From contig JAPEUQ010000005.1 of NCBI GenBank assembly GCA_027946365.1, forward strand, positions 62,001 through 126,000: DNA of 64,000 nucleotides, written 5' to 3'. Shown one piece after another: positions 1-12,200 of this stretch. Origin of the DNA: Kalmusia sp. IMI 367209 (taxonomy: Eukaryota; Ascomycota; Dothideomycetes; Pleosporales; Didymosphaeriaceae). The notes under the pieces were generated by a model. It searched no databases. It had not been told where the DNA came from and worked only from the letters and a program-made list of their open reading frames with translations. The stretch's first letter is position 1. Each line of letters starts with the position of its first letter. The translations under genes were made by a program, and so were the position numbers.

Positions 1-1484
1 TGCTATGGTGAGATCTCCGCCAACAGTATGCTACCAGTGTGCGGTTATTGCGAGAGATCCTTGATACGCTAGGTGGCTGGCTTAGGCCCTACTGGTCTAA
101 GCTTCGCAGAGGAGCGATCTTTCCAATAAAATGCAGCAGCTCTGAACTTCGGCTGTAATAGAATATGAGCCATCAGCGCGCTGTGTTAGATTGACCATAG
201 ACATTACGTCTGAGCTTGTAACGAGGAAGCTGGCAGCCAGTCTTTTCCATTCAAGTGTAGCCGGCAGGCTGCAAAGAGTTCTCGGCGTGACCTATCCGCT
301 GTCGATTCCTGGTATGGCGCCGCTTACTCATGATGAGAACGGCATCAGATGCTTCAGCCTTACCAAATGAGAGGTGCTCAGGAAACCCGCCAACAACCTC
401 GACGCCACTGGTGGGTCATACTCCTAACAGTGCAGAAGCATGGGGGAGAAAAAGGCAAACGCGAGGCATCTAAAACAGGTCTAGTAAACAGCGCAACGAG
501 TTCAGAGCAAGGAAGGTGGGCCACGGCTTGGCGTCCGGATTAGGCATTCCTGGAAGAACACGATCGTGTTGGTTCGTAATTCATCGTTACGCCAAGCTTG
601 CGTGCGTCACAGAAGATACAATGTTAGCCAAAGATAGAATGGAAGGAGCACTGTTCTACAGCCCAGATGCGCTCCTTGCCTCATTGCGCCTCGCCGGATG
701 ATCTGCAACGGATGTGGTGGCCCACGCAGGGCGTAGGCACACCCGTTGAGATCCTTGTAGTGCTTACAAGGTAAAATGTAATGAAGACACTCATTTCTAG
801 CCAATGAGACTGCTGCAACCAATATCTCTCCAGGTGAAGAGCTCCTGTAGATCTTGTAGCTTGGCTTACACGCATCAGTAGCATGTCATCCAATTGAAGT
901 CCTTGCATGTTCTGATGTCAGCGTGGAACATCGGCCTTTTGAAACAACATAGCAAGAATGAGTTTAGAGGTGACATGGTCAGGGACCTACATTTGCCTTC
1001 TAGTCAGCTAAGAACTGCGCACCCGGCATCTCCGATGCTCCTCCACCCTGCGCTAGCACACCAATTCAAATGCACGTTATTTTAAACGTTTTCGAGACTA
1101 TCCAAAGTACGTACGTGGTTTTTTTTAGGTGTCCACACATTGGAAGGCCCACGAGATCCATCATCTATCTTTCACCACTATAATCCACAAAGCAAATTGT
1201 AGGGTCAAACTTATTCCGCTTACTTCCTAGCTTTGGAATGATCCAGAAGCTTCTCACACTTCATGGAGAGAAGGAGTAATAGAGATAGGGCAAAGGTAAT
1301 GATAATGACAATAATAAAAGCATCAGTATTACCTTTGACAATAGTAGTAGAAACTTCCTCTCACTTTCCTAATCCTAATCCATCAAGAAATGAGCTCCTA
1401 AATTCGTACCCTATAAAGCTTGGTAAGAGTGCTGTCCTCACTTGTGTTACTTACTCGCTATGCATCCTACTTAAGATTATATTC
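1..1484. other. No gene recognised
   Basis: Only short reading frames under 80 codons occur here on either strand, none with a recognisable domain. I see no tRNA-like fold or repeat. The stretch is probably intergenic, downstream of the broken RBR gene that follows on the minus strand. Confidence 0.5.
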
Positions 1485-2633
1485 TTATAGTATATATCTA
1501 CCTCTAGTTCCACAATTACTTCTGCATTGCTGCCAGAGACCACCACAGCGATAGCAGAATTCTGCGCGGCACCGACAAATGATGTGCAGGCAACCGTCCC
1601 TTCTTTTTACCATTTCTCCGCATCTGGGACATGGCTTCCAACCCGTCACAGCGGCCAGCGCACGCACTTGCTCGGTAGCTTGGTCCGCCGTGCGACCCTT
1701 ACCAGTATGGTCCCTTGTCCGACAATGTCTACAGGTGTCAATCCGGCACATTGTGCATCGGGCTAGGTCTGGTCCATGATAGTTCGCAAGGGGGGATGAA
1801 GACACCACACTCAGTGTTTGCGCAATACGTCGGGTTCGGCGTCGTCTGTTCGAGCACCAGTAATTCGTAGCGCTCCTGAAAATCGATTTCGACCAAATCT
1901 GCGACTAATCTCACAGGTGGGATTTTTTGGCAGCAGTTGAATACGGATCTCGATGCGTACGATGCTTCGATGGCATGTCTCAGACAAGTTCGGCAATACC
2001 AGTGTTGGCATGGAATCTGGTGCATGAGGTCAACATCTTTCTCTTCCATGCAGGCAGCGCAGATTCTTAACCTTTCTCTTCTTCGTTGCTCTGCCTCTTC
2101 GATGGCTCTTAGATGCGCCTCTTCCGCGGCCGCCTGTTCTGCTCTTCGTTGCCGTTCGATGTCCTCTTGCTCTCGACGAATCCTTGCCCTCTGTGCCTGT
2201 CGCGCCTCCTCTGCAGCAGCTTGTTCTACTCTGCGTTGCTGATGAATTGCTTCTAGCTCCCGGCGGATCCTTTCCCTCTCCACGCTCTCTCGTTCTTCCC
2301 ACTCAGCAAGGCGAGCTCGTCGCTCTGTCCGCCTTTCCTCTTCTAGCCGCAGTAACGCTTGTTGCTGTAACTGGGCCTGTAGGCTAGCTTGTTGTTGTGC
2401 CTGTCGCCTTGTTTCATCTCGAGTCACTCTCGCTGCACCGTCCCAGCCCATAGGTCATGCTCGGCTTGGGCTCGGTTGAGATCAGCATTCAGTATTACTA
2501 GGTACTCCTCCGAGAGCTGCGGAACATCTTCGGAAACGGCAGGTGAAGAAGTGTGTGACAGCACTTCATTCCCGTGGGTATAAGGCTGAGCTCGGCGCTT
2601 ATGCCGTCGCAACGGCCCATGGTGCGGTAGCAT
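1485..2633 (-). pseudogene. RBR-type (RING1-IBR-RING2) E3 ubiquitin ligase, frameshifted
   Basis: RBR ligases take ubiquitin from an E2 onto a RING2 cysteine before passing it to substrate. The frame starts at ATG 2633. A long charged coiled coil follows (about 2420-2080), rich in Arg/Glu/Gln and with an internal repeat around QAAAEEA. RING1 follows with CAAC and CQHWYCRTC ligand groups. The IBR begins with YCANTECG and continues as ARCTMCRIDTCRHC. RING2 has CPRCG, the catalytic-cysteine motif CLHIICRC and FCYRCG. Two frame changes break it. One is near 2440, where the N-terminal frame meets a stop. The other is near 1788, beside a run of six C: removing one T there joins FIPP to ANYHGPDLARC in perfect family register. 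No plausible intron explains either. It is a recent pseudogene or two sequence errors; the family call is sure, the integrity is not. Confidence 0.78.
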
Positions 2634-3142
2634 GAGCGTGAAAGTGATATCTATCGTAGCCTACCTTGAGACTTTCGAGTTTAATACCCTGCAGTTACAA
2701 GCAGAGCAGATCAAGCAAGTGGATATTCCATGCTCTACGTCAATGTGTCTGGTCATCGCTGATGGTACGGGATTGACGTGCAGCACATGCAGCCCCCACT
2801 CATCTTTAGGCATATAAAATCAAATCTATATATCGTTTAAGTCAATTCAAGATACGTGTCATGGGTTTACTGGTTTCTTCCATTTCCCCTACCCGAAAGA
2901 GGGCGCAGCAGGCAAGACTGTAAAAGGGGGTATCGCGTGGCAGCCTGGATGACCAATCCAAGATGCATATTCGCGATATAACCACCAAGTTGGTAACATT
3001 TTCAGCATTCGGGCATTCAAAGAACGCCTCATTATATGCTTTCTTCTATGCATGAATGCAACGGTCCAGGTAGCCGCTTTCATATTCTATTATTTTAGTC
3101 CATCGCTCCTATGATAACCTGGAATGATGGACCTCTTACCTT
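2634..3142. other. Intergenic, no gene recognised
   Basis: This lies between two diverging broken genes. It holds no frame longer than about 64 codons and no recognisable motif. It presumably held the promoters of the RBR gene and of the glycine-rich protein gene. Confidence 0.5.
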
Positions 3143-5337
3143 ATGGATACTTCACTTTTACATCAATTGTCCCTCGTGCCTTGCGATATCCAGTCAGATT
3201 CACAACGAATACAAGGCATTATGGCTACCACCATCTCTGTAAATGGAGAGGATGGCTCAATCTTAGCACGAAGCACTGGAATTAGGCTGATTGGGGATGA
3301 TTCACAGGCTCTGGTCCTACGAAATCAGGATCCTGTTACAAGGGATGGTCAGCCAGGTCGTATTGCTCCGCAAGCGATTCCAGGAGGCAATGCCGGTACA
3401 TTGGCTGTCAGACTTTCGGAGTCATTTATCACTCAAGGAGCATCAGTCCTATCGAATATCGTTCAGTATATCACCTCCCTCGAACTATAGAAGTTCCTAT
3501 CGGTAGAGACATCCTTCTCACCGCTATTGTCGGCAAAGGGGAGTCTGGGTACGACGGTGGAGATGGATAGCGCGGTCTCGATGGAGTAGATGGTACAGGT
3601 GCATCTAAGGCTTCTGATGCTACAAATGGAACAAATGGAGGTCGTGGAGGTGACGCTGGTCGAGGTTCTATCGGCGGTGACGGAGGCCTTGGCGGAACGA
3701 TTCACATAATTGTGAACGCGCATAGCACTCACCTTCTCATGGCAGTATCCTGCGATATCAGTGGGGGGCAAGGCGGTCTTGCAGGAAAACACGGTAGAGC
3801 TGGTGCTGGTGGAAGCGGTGGCAAAGGAGGTCAAGGTTGGCGTGAGGATGAGATTGTTGGGTATAAGCTTTTTTGCACCGAGAGCTGCATCAAAGATGAT
3901 TCCCACGCTCCAGACAGATCTATGGCATCCATGACAAGAGCTGGTTCACGCATGAACGCGAGTCGTAGTGCTCTGATGGCGCGGGCGGGTGCTCTTACAG
4001 TCTCTGGTGGCAATCTTCCAAATATGATTTCGCAAGTAGCTATTAGACACAGCGCGATGGCCCAACCAAGAAGCAACGAAGGATATTGTCGATGTGGCGG
4101 CGGTAATGGGAGTTGTGCGGGTTGCGACGTAAAGCTTATCATCAAGACATTTAAGCGGCAGCCTGGGCTCGATGGCAAGAAAGAAGCAAAGGGTACCAGT
4201 ATTACCAAACCACTAGCCGCGGGTCGAAATGGTCAAGAAGGAAGTGCGAGCATCGCTGTAAACCATGAAGATGGCTCAACTCAAGTGTATCATTCCATTT
4301 GGTCCCTAGAATTAGTTGATTTCGAAGTTGAAGACGAGAATGGAGACGGGATATTCGAACCGGGCGAGCACATTTTCATCCGAAGGATCAAAGTGCGGAA
4401 TGTTGGTGGAATGCCTTCTCCAATTTGCCGTATTCCTGTAACCTTACTTAATAACTCGCTGTGGTTTGAGCCCGTGTCAACGACCGAAGGCGGTCTAACC
4501 TATCTCCCCATCAATATCCCCGCTGGTGAAACTGCCTCGACGGATGGCTCGATCAAGGTTCGAATCAAGGATAGGTCGCGGGCAAATAGCAGACCAGCAT
4601 CGCTCAATACCCGCTTTACAGCCAAAGGTAGTCTAGCTATCAGGGCAGACATGCCATGGCTAGACTGCCGCATGCCTTCATTCAACTTAAGAGAAGGAGG
4701 TCGACATCAGTTACCCTTGCTACCTATATGACTTTCAGCATCTTAGTACAGTTGCTCAGGGCGCCATCAGCAAGGTTCAATACAAGGTATGACAGGTTAG
4801 CAATTGAAAACCTTGATACGCAGATATTAACTAGCTGCAGGTTATGAATACAAGCATTCGGCCATTAGGCGAGCAGGCGACCGTGGGTCGAGCACGCGCA
4901 ATTGAAGTCCGTGCATCCATCCCACAAGAATTTCGTCGCTTAGGTACAGACGATGATAACGTCGAAAACATACTGAGCATTCCTTACATTCGGCCAAAAG
5001 ATTCGGTCTCCACAGAGCACACAGTACTCGCGACTTCGAAAGACTTCATGCAGAAAACCAAAAGCGGAACGCGGCAATCTGTACCCGAGACGGGCTTGCT
5101 CAAGAAATTGCACAGCTGACAAGAACACCGGAATACAGAATTACTAAAGGGCGATTGTCTGCAAGTGACATTGTGCCAAACACAAGATATTGTACGCCTT
5201 CGGAATGGAACGCTCTAGTTCGATGTGGCGAGGAGTGGAGGGCAAGGCTACATGATGACATGGAACGTGCGCAAGTGGAGCTTGGAAGCATGCTAATGGA
5301 CTCGATAGCTACAGAGGCAGCTGAGTTAGGAGATTGA
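3143..5337 (+). pseudogene. Degraded large glycine-rich / beta-sandwich fungal protein (possibly DUF7932-like)
   Basis: A single protein can be followed through three frames. The N-terminal part reads MATTISVNGEDGS onward. About 3540-3840 is a collagen-like tract of G-x-x repeats (GGRGGDAGRG, GGQGGLAGKHG). Then comes a beta-sandwich region with LVDFEVEDENGDGIFEPGEH and VRNVGGMPSPICRIPVTL. The next frame gives YLYDFQHLSTVAQGAISKVQ, and the tail reads AQEIAQLTRTPEYRITKG then TPSEWNALVRCGEEWRARL. Breaks: a frame change near 3470, an in-frame TAG near 3569, a frame change near 4690, stops near 4790-4850 and another frame change near 5105. The resemblance is to large fungal proteins with a glycine-rich middle and a domain I recall as DUF7932; that name is uncertain. 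Function is unknown. The breaks are too many to be sequencing error, given the long clean frames elsewhere. Confidence 0.7.
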
Positions 5338-5917
5338 AAATGAATCCGAACTTTACCGTAATGGCATTTGATAAACAATTGACTAAAAGTACATCAATTG
5401 AATAAGAATAGGTATATCGGGAGCCTGAACTGACCGCTTTCGGTCTTCTCTTCCGCACGGAATTTGCTCAGTTGCCGCACTGGACTCTCTCAGGCTCACA
5501 TTGACACCTTTCTCCCGGAGCCGAACTGGCTACAAGCTAGAAACAAGCAGATATCTCCCAATTTCCTTTCCTGGTCTTGATCATCAGTGCTGTTTCCCGG
5601 TCTCTAGGACACAGACAGCACACATCTAGGAGTTCGACAATAAGCTAGGTAACAAGGTGTAATATAGTACACTTCTGTGATGCTAACAAGTAGCAGCTAT
5701 CAATGTTTCACGTGACTAATTTTTGAATAAGGCTGTTCGCTACGCGTCACTTATGCTTATAGGATACACGTATTGCATAGAGGTTCCCGATCTTTTCTTG
5801 TCGATAGGATAATTTTAGTGTGTACGCTGGAGCCATATTTCCATGGGCTAGCAGTGGCTGTTGATTTTTCTTGAACTTGATCTAAACGCAATTTTATAGA
5901 TCTTGCATGCCACCTAT
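5338..5917. other. Intergenic, no gene recognised
   Basis: This separates the glycine-rich pseudogene from the 3' end of the epoxide hydrolase gene. No coding frame, repeat or RNA gene is visible. Confidence 0.5.
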
Positions 5918-6976
5918 TTACAATCGATCAATCCATTTCCTCAATATCTCATTTACGACATCTGGCTTCTCCCACATCGCCCAGTGCCCTGCCTCAACAG
6001 CTTCTACTGTTTCTACCTCGAAATACTGGCCCATGTTGGTGTACAACTCCGGAGGCATGAAATTATCCTTTGTTGCCGGTATGAAAAGATGCGGCGTTTG
6101 GAACTTGAAAGAACCCTTCTTCGCGATTGGGAGCTCGTCTTCCCAATTCATCCTCCTTGTTCTATACCAATTGAATCCCCCATGCATACCTTTTTGACTG
6201 ATTTTGTCCACGTAAAGCTCGAAATCAGTAGAATTGACTAAAGTCTGATTGCCAAGCAGCGGCATTACGTCGTAATGCAGACCATCGTAGGGCGATAATC
6301 CCGCTTCACCGTCTGGTGTAAGGCCGCCAAACCCAGTGTTGAGCAATGATCTGACTTGGTCCCTCGTTGTAAAGTTGCGACTGACTGCAAGATCGCGCCA
6401 TTGTAGCTGATAGCCCATCGTTGGGTAGGTTCCGTTCTCCACAAGATCCAGCATATCAACCCACTCTAGCGAAGGACCAAGCCACGGCACAGTATACGGA
6501 ATTGATATCGTGAAGAAAGCTTTGAGATAGTCTGGAAACCACACAGCGAACATATACGCCAGCCCAGCGCCCCAGTCGTGCGCACCGAGAATGATCTTCT
6601 CGCCAGATGCAATCTGGTCGAGCAGTTCCGTCATGTCTGTCGACATTTTCTTAAGGGCCCAGTCACTGATGTCGCATGGTGAGTCTGTGTTGCCGTAGCC
6701 GAGCATATCGGGTGCAATGACACGGTAGCCGAGTGATGTGAGGTAGGGAACTTGATAGCGCCAGGCGTATGAGAAATCAGGGAAACCATGGAAGAGGAGA
6801 ATCGTTCCAATGGGAGGATCGACGGGGTGTGATTCGAGGTAATAATATCGATGTCCGCCTGCAGCAACATAGTGCCCTGTGGTTCCTGGTATGAGACCGA
6901 TAGTTGTTTGATTTGTTGAGCCCACGGCGGTCGTGGATGCCACGACAAACCAGGACAAGAAACGAAATATTTGCAT
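5918..6976 (-). CDS. Secreted epoxide hydrolase-type alpha/beta hydrolase
   Basis: This 352-aa intronless protein starts at ATG 6976 with a signal-peptide-like N-terminus of about 20 residues. It has the alpha/beta hydrolase fold of soluble epoxide hydrolases, which open epoxides to diols through a covalent ester. Visible parts: oxyanion motif HGFP (63-66), nucleophile Asp134 in HDWGAG, a likely first lid tyrosine at Tyr189 (GYQLQ), the second at Tyr271 in NWYR, acid Asp304 in ATKDN and base His331 in AGHWAMWEKP. All catalytic residues are present and the length is normal. Several N-x-S/T sequons (for example NQT and NGT) fit secretion. A detoxifying or secondary-metabolite role cannot be separated from sequence. 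Haloalkane or fluoroacetate dehalogenases share the fold, but the two tyrosines favour epoxide hydrolase. Confidence 0.92.
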   Translation of the reverse strand: MQIFRFLSWFVVASTTAVGSTNQTTIGLIPGTTGHYVAAGGHRYYYLESHPVDPPIGTILLFHGFPDFSYAWRYQVPYLTSLGYRVIAPDMLGYGNTDSPCDISDWALKKMSTDMTELLDQIASGEKIILGAHDWGAGLAYMFAVWFPDYLKAFFTISIPYTVPWLGPSLEWVDMLDLVENGTYPTMGYQLQWRDLAVSRNFTTRDQVRSLLNTGFGGLTPDGEAGLSPYDGLHYDVMPLLGNQTLVNSTDFELYVDKISQKGMHGGFNWYRTRRMNWEDELPIAKKGSFKFQTPHLFIPATKDNFMPPELYTNMGQYFEVETVEAVEAGHWAMWEKPDVVNEILRKWIDRL

Positions 6977-7040
6977 ATTGAGCGACTGTAGAACTGAATG
7001 TCTTCTGATTCTTCTCTACTATGTGCGAAATATGCAGCAA

Positions 7041-7050
7041 CATTTTATAT
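7041..7050 (-). promoter_or_regulatory. TATA-like element upstream of the epoxide hydrolase gene
   Basis: Read on the minus strand, ATATAAAATG lies about 65-75 bases before the start codon at 6976, a usual place for a fungal core promoter. No transcript data support it. Confidence 0.3.
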
Positions 7051-8240
7051 CAACGCTTTTGTACTCCCAAGTGACGTTGTGGTTCACCTGGTCAGCAAGT
7101 CGCATTAGCTTGATCCTTCAAGGCGGAACTCCACCACCTTACACATAGACAATCACCTAATCACCAACTCTATGTGAAATTGTAATCACATTAATAATTC
7201 TAGTTCACCCTCCATACGCGGAAGGACTGAATCTTTGTCTAGTATACCCATCGCCTCTACGAAAAGATCCGGAACCGACACGAGAAGACTAGGCACTAGA
7301 CCAATACTGCCATGTCGGCCTGATAGAGTCGGCTATTCTTCGCGCAAATCCTACTGACATTGGGCCAATTCGGTCGTAGTGATCTTTGAAATGAGATGTA
7401 TGATGCCGTCAATGTATGATGTACAACTGTCATCTATCTCGTTAATTGTTTCACGAGCTTTGATAAGCTTAGCCTAATACCGTCGTATGATTGTAATTAT
7501 GGCATCAAGATATATTGGAGGTAGAAGCGAATTCGCTATCAGTTGTGCCGTCTGCATTGTTGTACCTTGCGGGTTTCAACTCCGCTACAAAGGACATTTT
7601 ACGCCGTTTTTCTTGGCCTGAGTCTTTCAACGGCCGCGTAACTCAACTGTACTCTAGCTGTGAATGGGTTTTATCAACTCACCAAAACAACCTCCTACCC
7701 GTTCAACGCCCACCTTTGAGGGAGTAATTTGAACGTTACCTACTTACAACTCGAGCAGGATGTCGCATATTCAATCATATTGATTCAATAACTATGGAGT
7801 GACGTCCCCAAAAGTTCTGGTTGAAAGTCGCCATCGTCTCAGTCGAGATTGCCCGAATCTGCGTATGAAACGCAGTGTCGAGGCTTGAATATCAAAGTTT
7901 TGGCAAATACGGTCTGACGAACCGAGAGAGGTTGACGCATAGCTTGTAAGTGCTTACGTCAGGAGTGGTATGTCCATATATTGAATTCACACAACCAACT
8001 AGCGAATACGTTAAGATCCACGATCGTGAAACCAGGTTGTTTCTTCCTGTACAAACCTATCAGATGCGCTTATACTAATTAGGCTCACAATGTGGCAGCG
8101 CTAATTTCCACTAACGTCAGGTGTAAGTGCCCAGCATCATTGCTTCGCCATCATTGGACGTTTCCAATTTGCTCCACATCACGTAATATTTGCTCTATGC
8201 ACTTCGACACAGTGATAAGTAGGCTCGTGCGTGACTACAG

Positions 8241-8248
8241 TATTTAAA
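8241..8248 (+). promoter_or_regulatory. TATA-like element upstream of the SDR gene
   Basis: TATTTAAA lies about 100 bases before the ATG at 8349. Position and sequence fit a fungal TATA box. Confidence 0.3.
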
Positions 8249-8348
8249 CTGGTAGCTATACGTCTGCGATACTCAAGGCCATTTACCATTCTTCCATAAT
8301 CTTGAGGCTATCTTGAGTGCCACAAATCAGAACCCGCACCTGACCACT

Positions 8349-9275
8349 ATGTGTTCCAAGTCTTTCACACCCGAGACGGATATACCTTCGCTTGAGGGTA
8401 AAGTGATCCTCGTCACTGGCGGCAATACGGGACTAGGCAAGCAAGCAATTCTCGAGTATGCCCGCCACAAGCCAGCACAGATTTGGATGGCAGCTCGCGA
8501 CCTCGACAAAGCAAGCCAAGCAGCCAGAGAGATTGAGGCTCAGTGTATAGGTATCACACCAACTATCAAGCTTTTGAAGCTCGATCTCTCTTCCTTGGTC
8601 TCTGTCCAACAAGCTGCACGGCAATTGAATGCAGAAGCTGAGCGTCTAGACATTCTTATGCTTAACGCAGGCATCATGGCTTGCCCACCAGGATTGACCG
8701 AAGACGGTTATGAAGTCCAATTTGGCACAAACCACCTTGGTCATGCATTGTTGGCAAAACTGCTGCTCCCAATTCTTGCACGCACGGCCGCGAGCGGACC
8801 CTACACCGACGTCCGTGTGGTTGTCGTGTCTTCTGGTGCGCATCCAGAGGCTCCACGGGCTGGGGTTGTTTTTGAAAGCCTCAAGACGCCAGCGGAGAAC
8901 ATGGGCGGCATGGAGCGCTATGGCCAAAGTAAAACAGCTAACATCCTCTGGACACGGCACATGGCGCGTATCTATCGACAGTTCACATGGGTATCCCTAC
9001 ATCCTGGTGTTGTGCAGACGGGATTGCAGGCGGGCGCCGAAGGTGCATCGTGGCCTATTCGCATCGCTCTCAAGCTAGGCAGGGGATTCTTCATGACAGT
9101 GGAGAAAGGTGTGCTGAATCAGTTATGGGCATCAGTATCAGCCGATGTGAAAAGCGGGGAATACTACGAGCCAATTGGCGTTGGGGGTAAGGCGAGTGAG
9201 ATGGCGAGTGATTTGAATCTTGCAGAGAAGGTGTGGGAGTGGACAGAGAGGGAACTTCAGAGATGCGTGCTTTAG
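8349..9275 (+). CDS. Short-chain dehydrogenase/reductase (retinol dehydrogenase-like)
   Basis: The ATG at 8349 gives 308 aa; an in-frame TTG at 8313 only extends the frame. The protein is a classical NAD(P)-dependent SDR. The dinucleotide-binding turn TGGNTGLG is at 23-30, NAG at 106-108, the catalytic serine near 161-162 (VVSSGAH), and the active-site pair Y191-x3-K195 is in YGQSK. The opening LEGKVILVTGGNTGLGK and the NHLGH motif are typical of the fungal RDH/WW-oxidoreductase-like branch, which oxidises or reduces small lipophilic alcohols and ketones. No intron or membrane anchor is obvious. The substrate cannot be told. The divergent epoxide hydrolase neighbour allows a shared detoxification or metabolite role, which is inference. 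Confidence 0.9.
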   Translation: MCSKSFTPETDIPSLEGKVILVTGGNTGLGKQAILEYARHKPAQIWMAARDLDKASQAAREIEAQCIGITPTIKLLKLDLSSLVSVQQAARQLNAEAERLDILMLNAGIMACPPGLTEDGYEVQFGTNHLGHALLAKLLLPILARTAASGPYTDVRVVVVSSGAHPEAPRAGVVFESLKTPAENMGGMERYGQSKTANILWTRHMARIYRQFTWVSLHPGVVQTGLQAGAEGASWPIRIALKLGRGFFMTVEKGVLNQLWASVSADVKSGEYYEPIGVGGKASEMASDLNLAEKVWEWTERELQRCVL

Positions 9276-12200
9276 GTATCCCAATTGCAGAGCTCAGGTC
9301 CGGGCCGCTCTGTTCTGATCATATACGCCGCCTGCATCCGCTCCCAATCTACAGTTTTACCGCCTGTTTCACTGACGTATCTATTCACACGATGATGTGC
9401 ACCACTCAATGATGCCTAGTATCATGTTCTCGTTATAGTAATTCAATTTCAGCCACTCATATTGTAGTTTTGAGCGATACCGGAGCTCTAGCTGAATATT
9501 CATCCACCGACATTTCTTGCATGCGAATGGTCTATTGGTAGGTCTGTTGTTGAATGAATACAACGGTATCAAAGTCCTCGGTTGCCAGCTTTTGTTATAT
9601 GCCGTGTTCATTATTGTAATCTAGAGTCGCATGCCGCCGATTATCTTATCAAATATGCCGCGCGATCAACCACCTACGTACGCATCATGAACGTGGTCAA
9701 GCTCTCCGCTAAAGACCCAGGCACAAGCCGCTGTTACCAATAAAGCTCCTCGTCTGCGGAGTCAGAGGAGGCCGCCGCTACCGTTCGCCCACTAGCCACC
9801 ACGCGAATTGCAAGCTGACTGCTTAGCCTCGAGCGAGCCCTGACCACAGCAGGCGACGACAATCGTGCAGTTGTTCTCCAAGAAGCTGCCCATGAACTGG
9901 CTGTAAATCTACTACGGGGTATCTAAACCCGTGACGTGGACGAGAAAGTCGTCTGAGTGCTCAAGATTGAGTGTGCACATCGAGGTGTCGCTGTGGTAAG
10001 TGCCCTGAAGTTGATCACACATGGCGGCCGGTTGACGCAGCACGGCTTTGCCGTTGTAGGCCTTCAGGAGACTAGAGAACATCAGTGGCTGAATAGAATA
10101 CTACAAGAATCCGCGGTCTCAAAGATTTGGACGCCTTATTCATAGACGCTAACCTCCACCGCCTTGGCCGCCTCCAGCTCCTCTTTAGAGAGATCGTTGA
10201 TGGCTCCCCTCGGCTTTGTCACTGATCATGTGGCAGAGCCAAAAAGCCCCCGCAGGAAATGGAGGCACATTGCCTATGAAGCCCAATAGATAGGGTGAGT
10301 GCGTTGTCAATTACTTCTTGTGTCTGTGCATTTCATAGCAAGAGATGCAGCCGATGCTACAGTGGTTACCCATGTTAATGAGATGTTACTGAAAGAGGAG
10401 AAAGATCCATAGAGATCTATCGGGGTTACACAATGGTTGAGATTTGATGCAATTTAGCTGTTGGCTTCGTTTGCCATATGCCGCGGCCAAGAAACGCCAG
10501 TTTGGCCAGCCAGCCAAAATGGGTGAGCTGAGTAAAAGGAAAAGTCTGTTGGCCCCGCGACTAGATCCATGAATCAGGAGCACCACGTCTCGTGATCAAC
10601 AAGAGCTAATCGAGTAGACTACAAGCATCCGAAGGGACTCTTCCAATATTCAAGCTATATCATCAATCGCCATTTCATTCCCCCTTTATGAATTGCACGG
10701 AAGTCGAGTACCCTATGTTCTGACAAACCTTAATCGTCTACGGTATCATGATGGTTTCTTCTCTGTACTTCAGTCGCTGCGGACTTCTAGTTCAACAACA
10801 CCTCCCCTCACCTGGACGAAGAACCCTTGGTAATACAAAGAAGGCACATAGCATAGTGGAGTCTCAATGTAACGAATCCCATGACTTCGGAGTCGCCTCT
10901 TCGGTCCATAAATATCCATGGACATGCCAGTTTTCGGGCTGTCACATGCTTGTGTTGCTTGTACAGACAGCCACATTACCACGAAAAAACCTCAGCGTCC
11001 TCTGACCGCCAGATTCCAAGCTGTTTCCTTTGCCAATGCGGTTTTGTACTATCGTTGTGCATGCGAATGTTTCCCGTTCTCATCGTATTGTTGGGCTCGT
11101 ACGAAGGACAGCCTTCCTCCCTTTTCCAGCTACTACATCTTTCAAGAAAGGTCGAAGATCTCTGGCGTGGCACGATGGATAGAAAAGAAGGACAACGAAA
11201 ACATCGAAAGGCATGGGTGGATGCGAGACGGGCGTTTCTCCGATGGCATGATCCCACCGTGGCTAGGCTCATCTCAATCCGTGTGCTCAAGGTCTACGTT
11301 GCGTTACTAGAGTGAAGGGAGGACAATTTGGTTGACCATCGAGGAATGTATAAGCAGGCTGCAGCTTTCCAATTTGGTCCGCCTGATGACCCTGCTTCAA
11401 ATGTGCTCAAGCAAAAGGGCTAAAATCTTGACCGCCAGCTTCTACATAGTCTTTACATAGTAATGTAGGCATTATATTATAGGGCATCTCGGCCTACAAA
11501 GAGCCCTTAAGCCTAACCTAGGACCATATTGTGGCCTTCATTTGACGCTGCAATTGAACAGTCACTTGCTTCTAATTCGGTAGGAACTTTGAGGGAGAGG
11601 CTGAAGCATGGGTCTGACCCAAGGCTTCGTCAGGGCTAAAATTGCAATGCCAATGCTGTTCGCAAAAATGCAATGAAAAGGGCAGGTTCTTTCGCTACTA
11701 GTCCCTCTATACGGTCTGTCCTCCACTCGGTGCAAATCCTTTTGAAGAAAGTATGGCCGTAACTAGCACGATAATGGCTGGCTCTATGGACTCGAGTAAA
11801 CTTCGTCCAGGTGTTTGGTTCTTTTGCAGAAAGAACAGTGGTATGTTTCATGAATTGGGATAAATTCATAACGAGAGAGAGCAGTTACTATTTAAAGCTT
11901 CAAGATGTCTCAGAAAGACCATGATTGACCTGTTCGGTGTGCGTTGAGCATGTAGGCCGTCATCGTTTCGGTGTGAAAGATATCTATCCAAGTGGTTGGG
12001 ACATGCAGGCATGTGGGATGAAGATTTTAAAAGTAGCGGGATATCATTGGTCTTATAAAATCCTTTAGTAATCAATACAGCTTATAACGTGGCATTATGA
12101 TTCATGTCGGCAGATACTTCATCATGCCAGCACCACAGCAGGGCGGGAATTTGAAAGTCACGTGCACAACATCGTGAAAGTCAACTGTGTAACGCAGAGA

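Larger units (their letters stand above)
6977..8348. other. Shared upstream region of two divergent genes, no gene recognised
   Basis: The epoxide hydrolase (minus) and the SDR (plus) diverge from this 1.37-kb stretch. Only short frames without recognisable domains occur, so I read it as promoter and spacer DNA. Confidence 0.5.
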
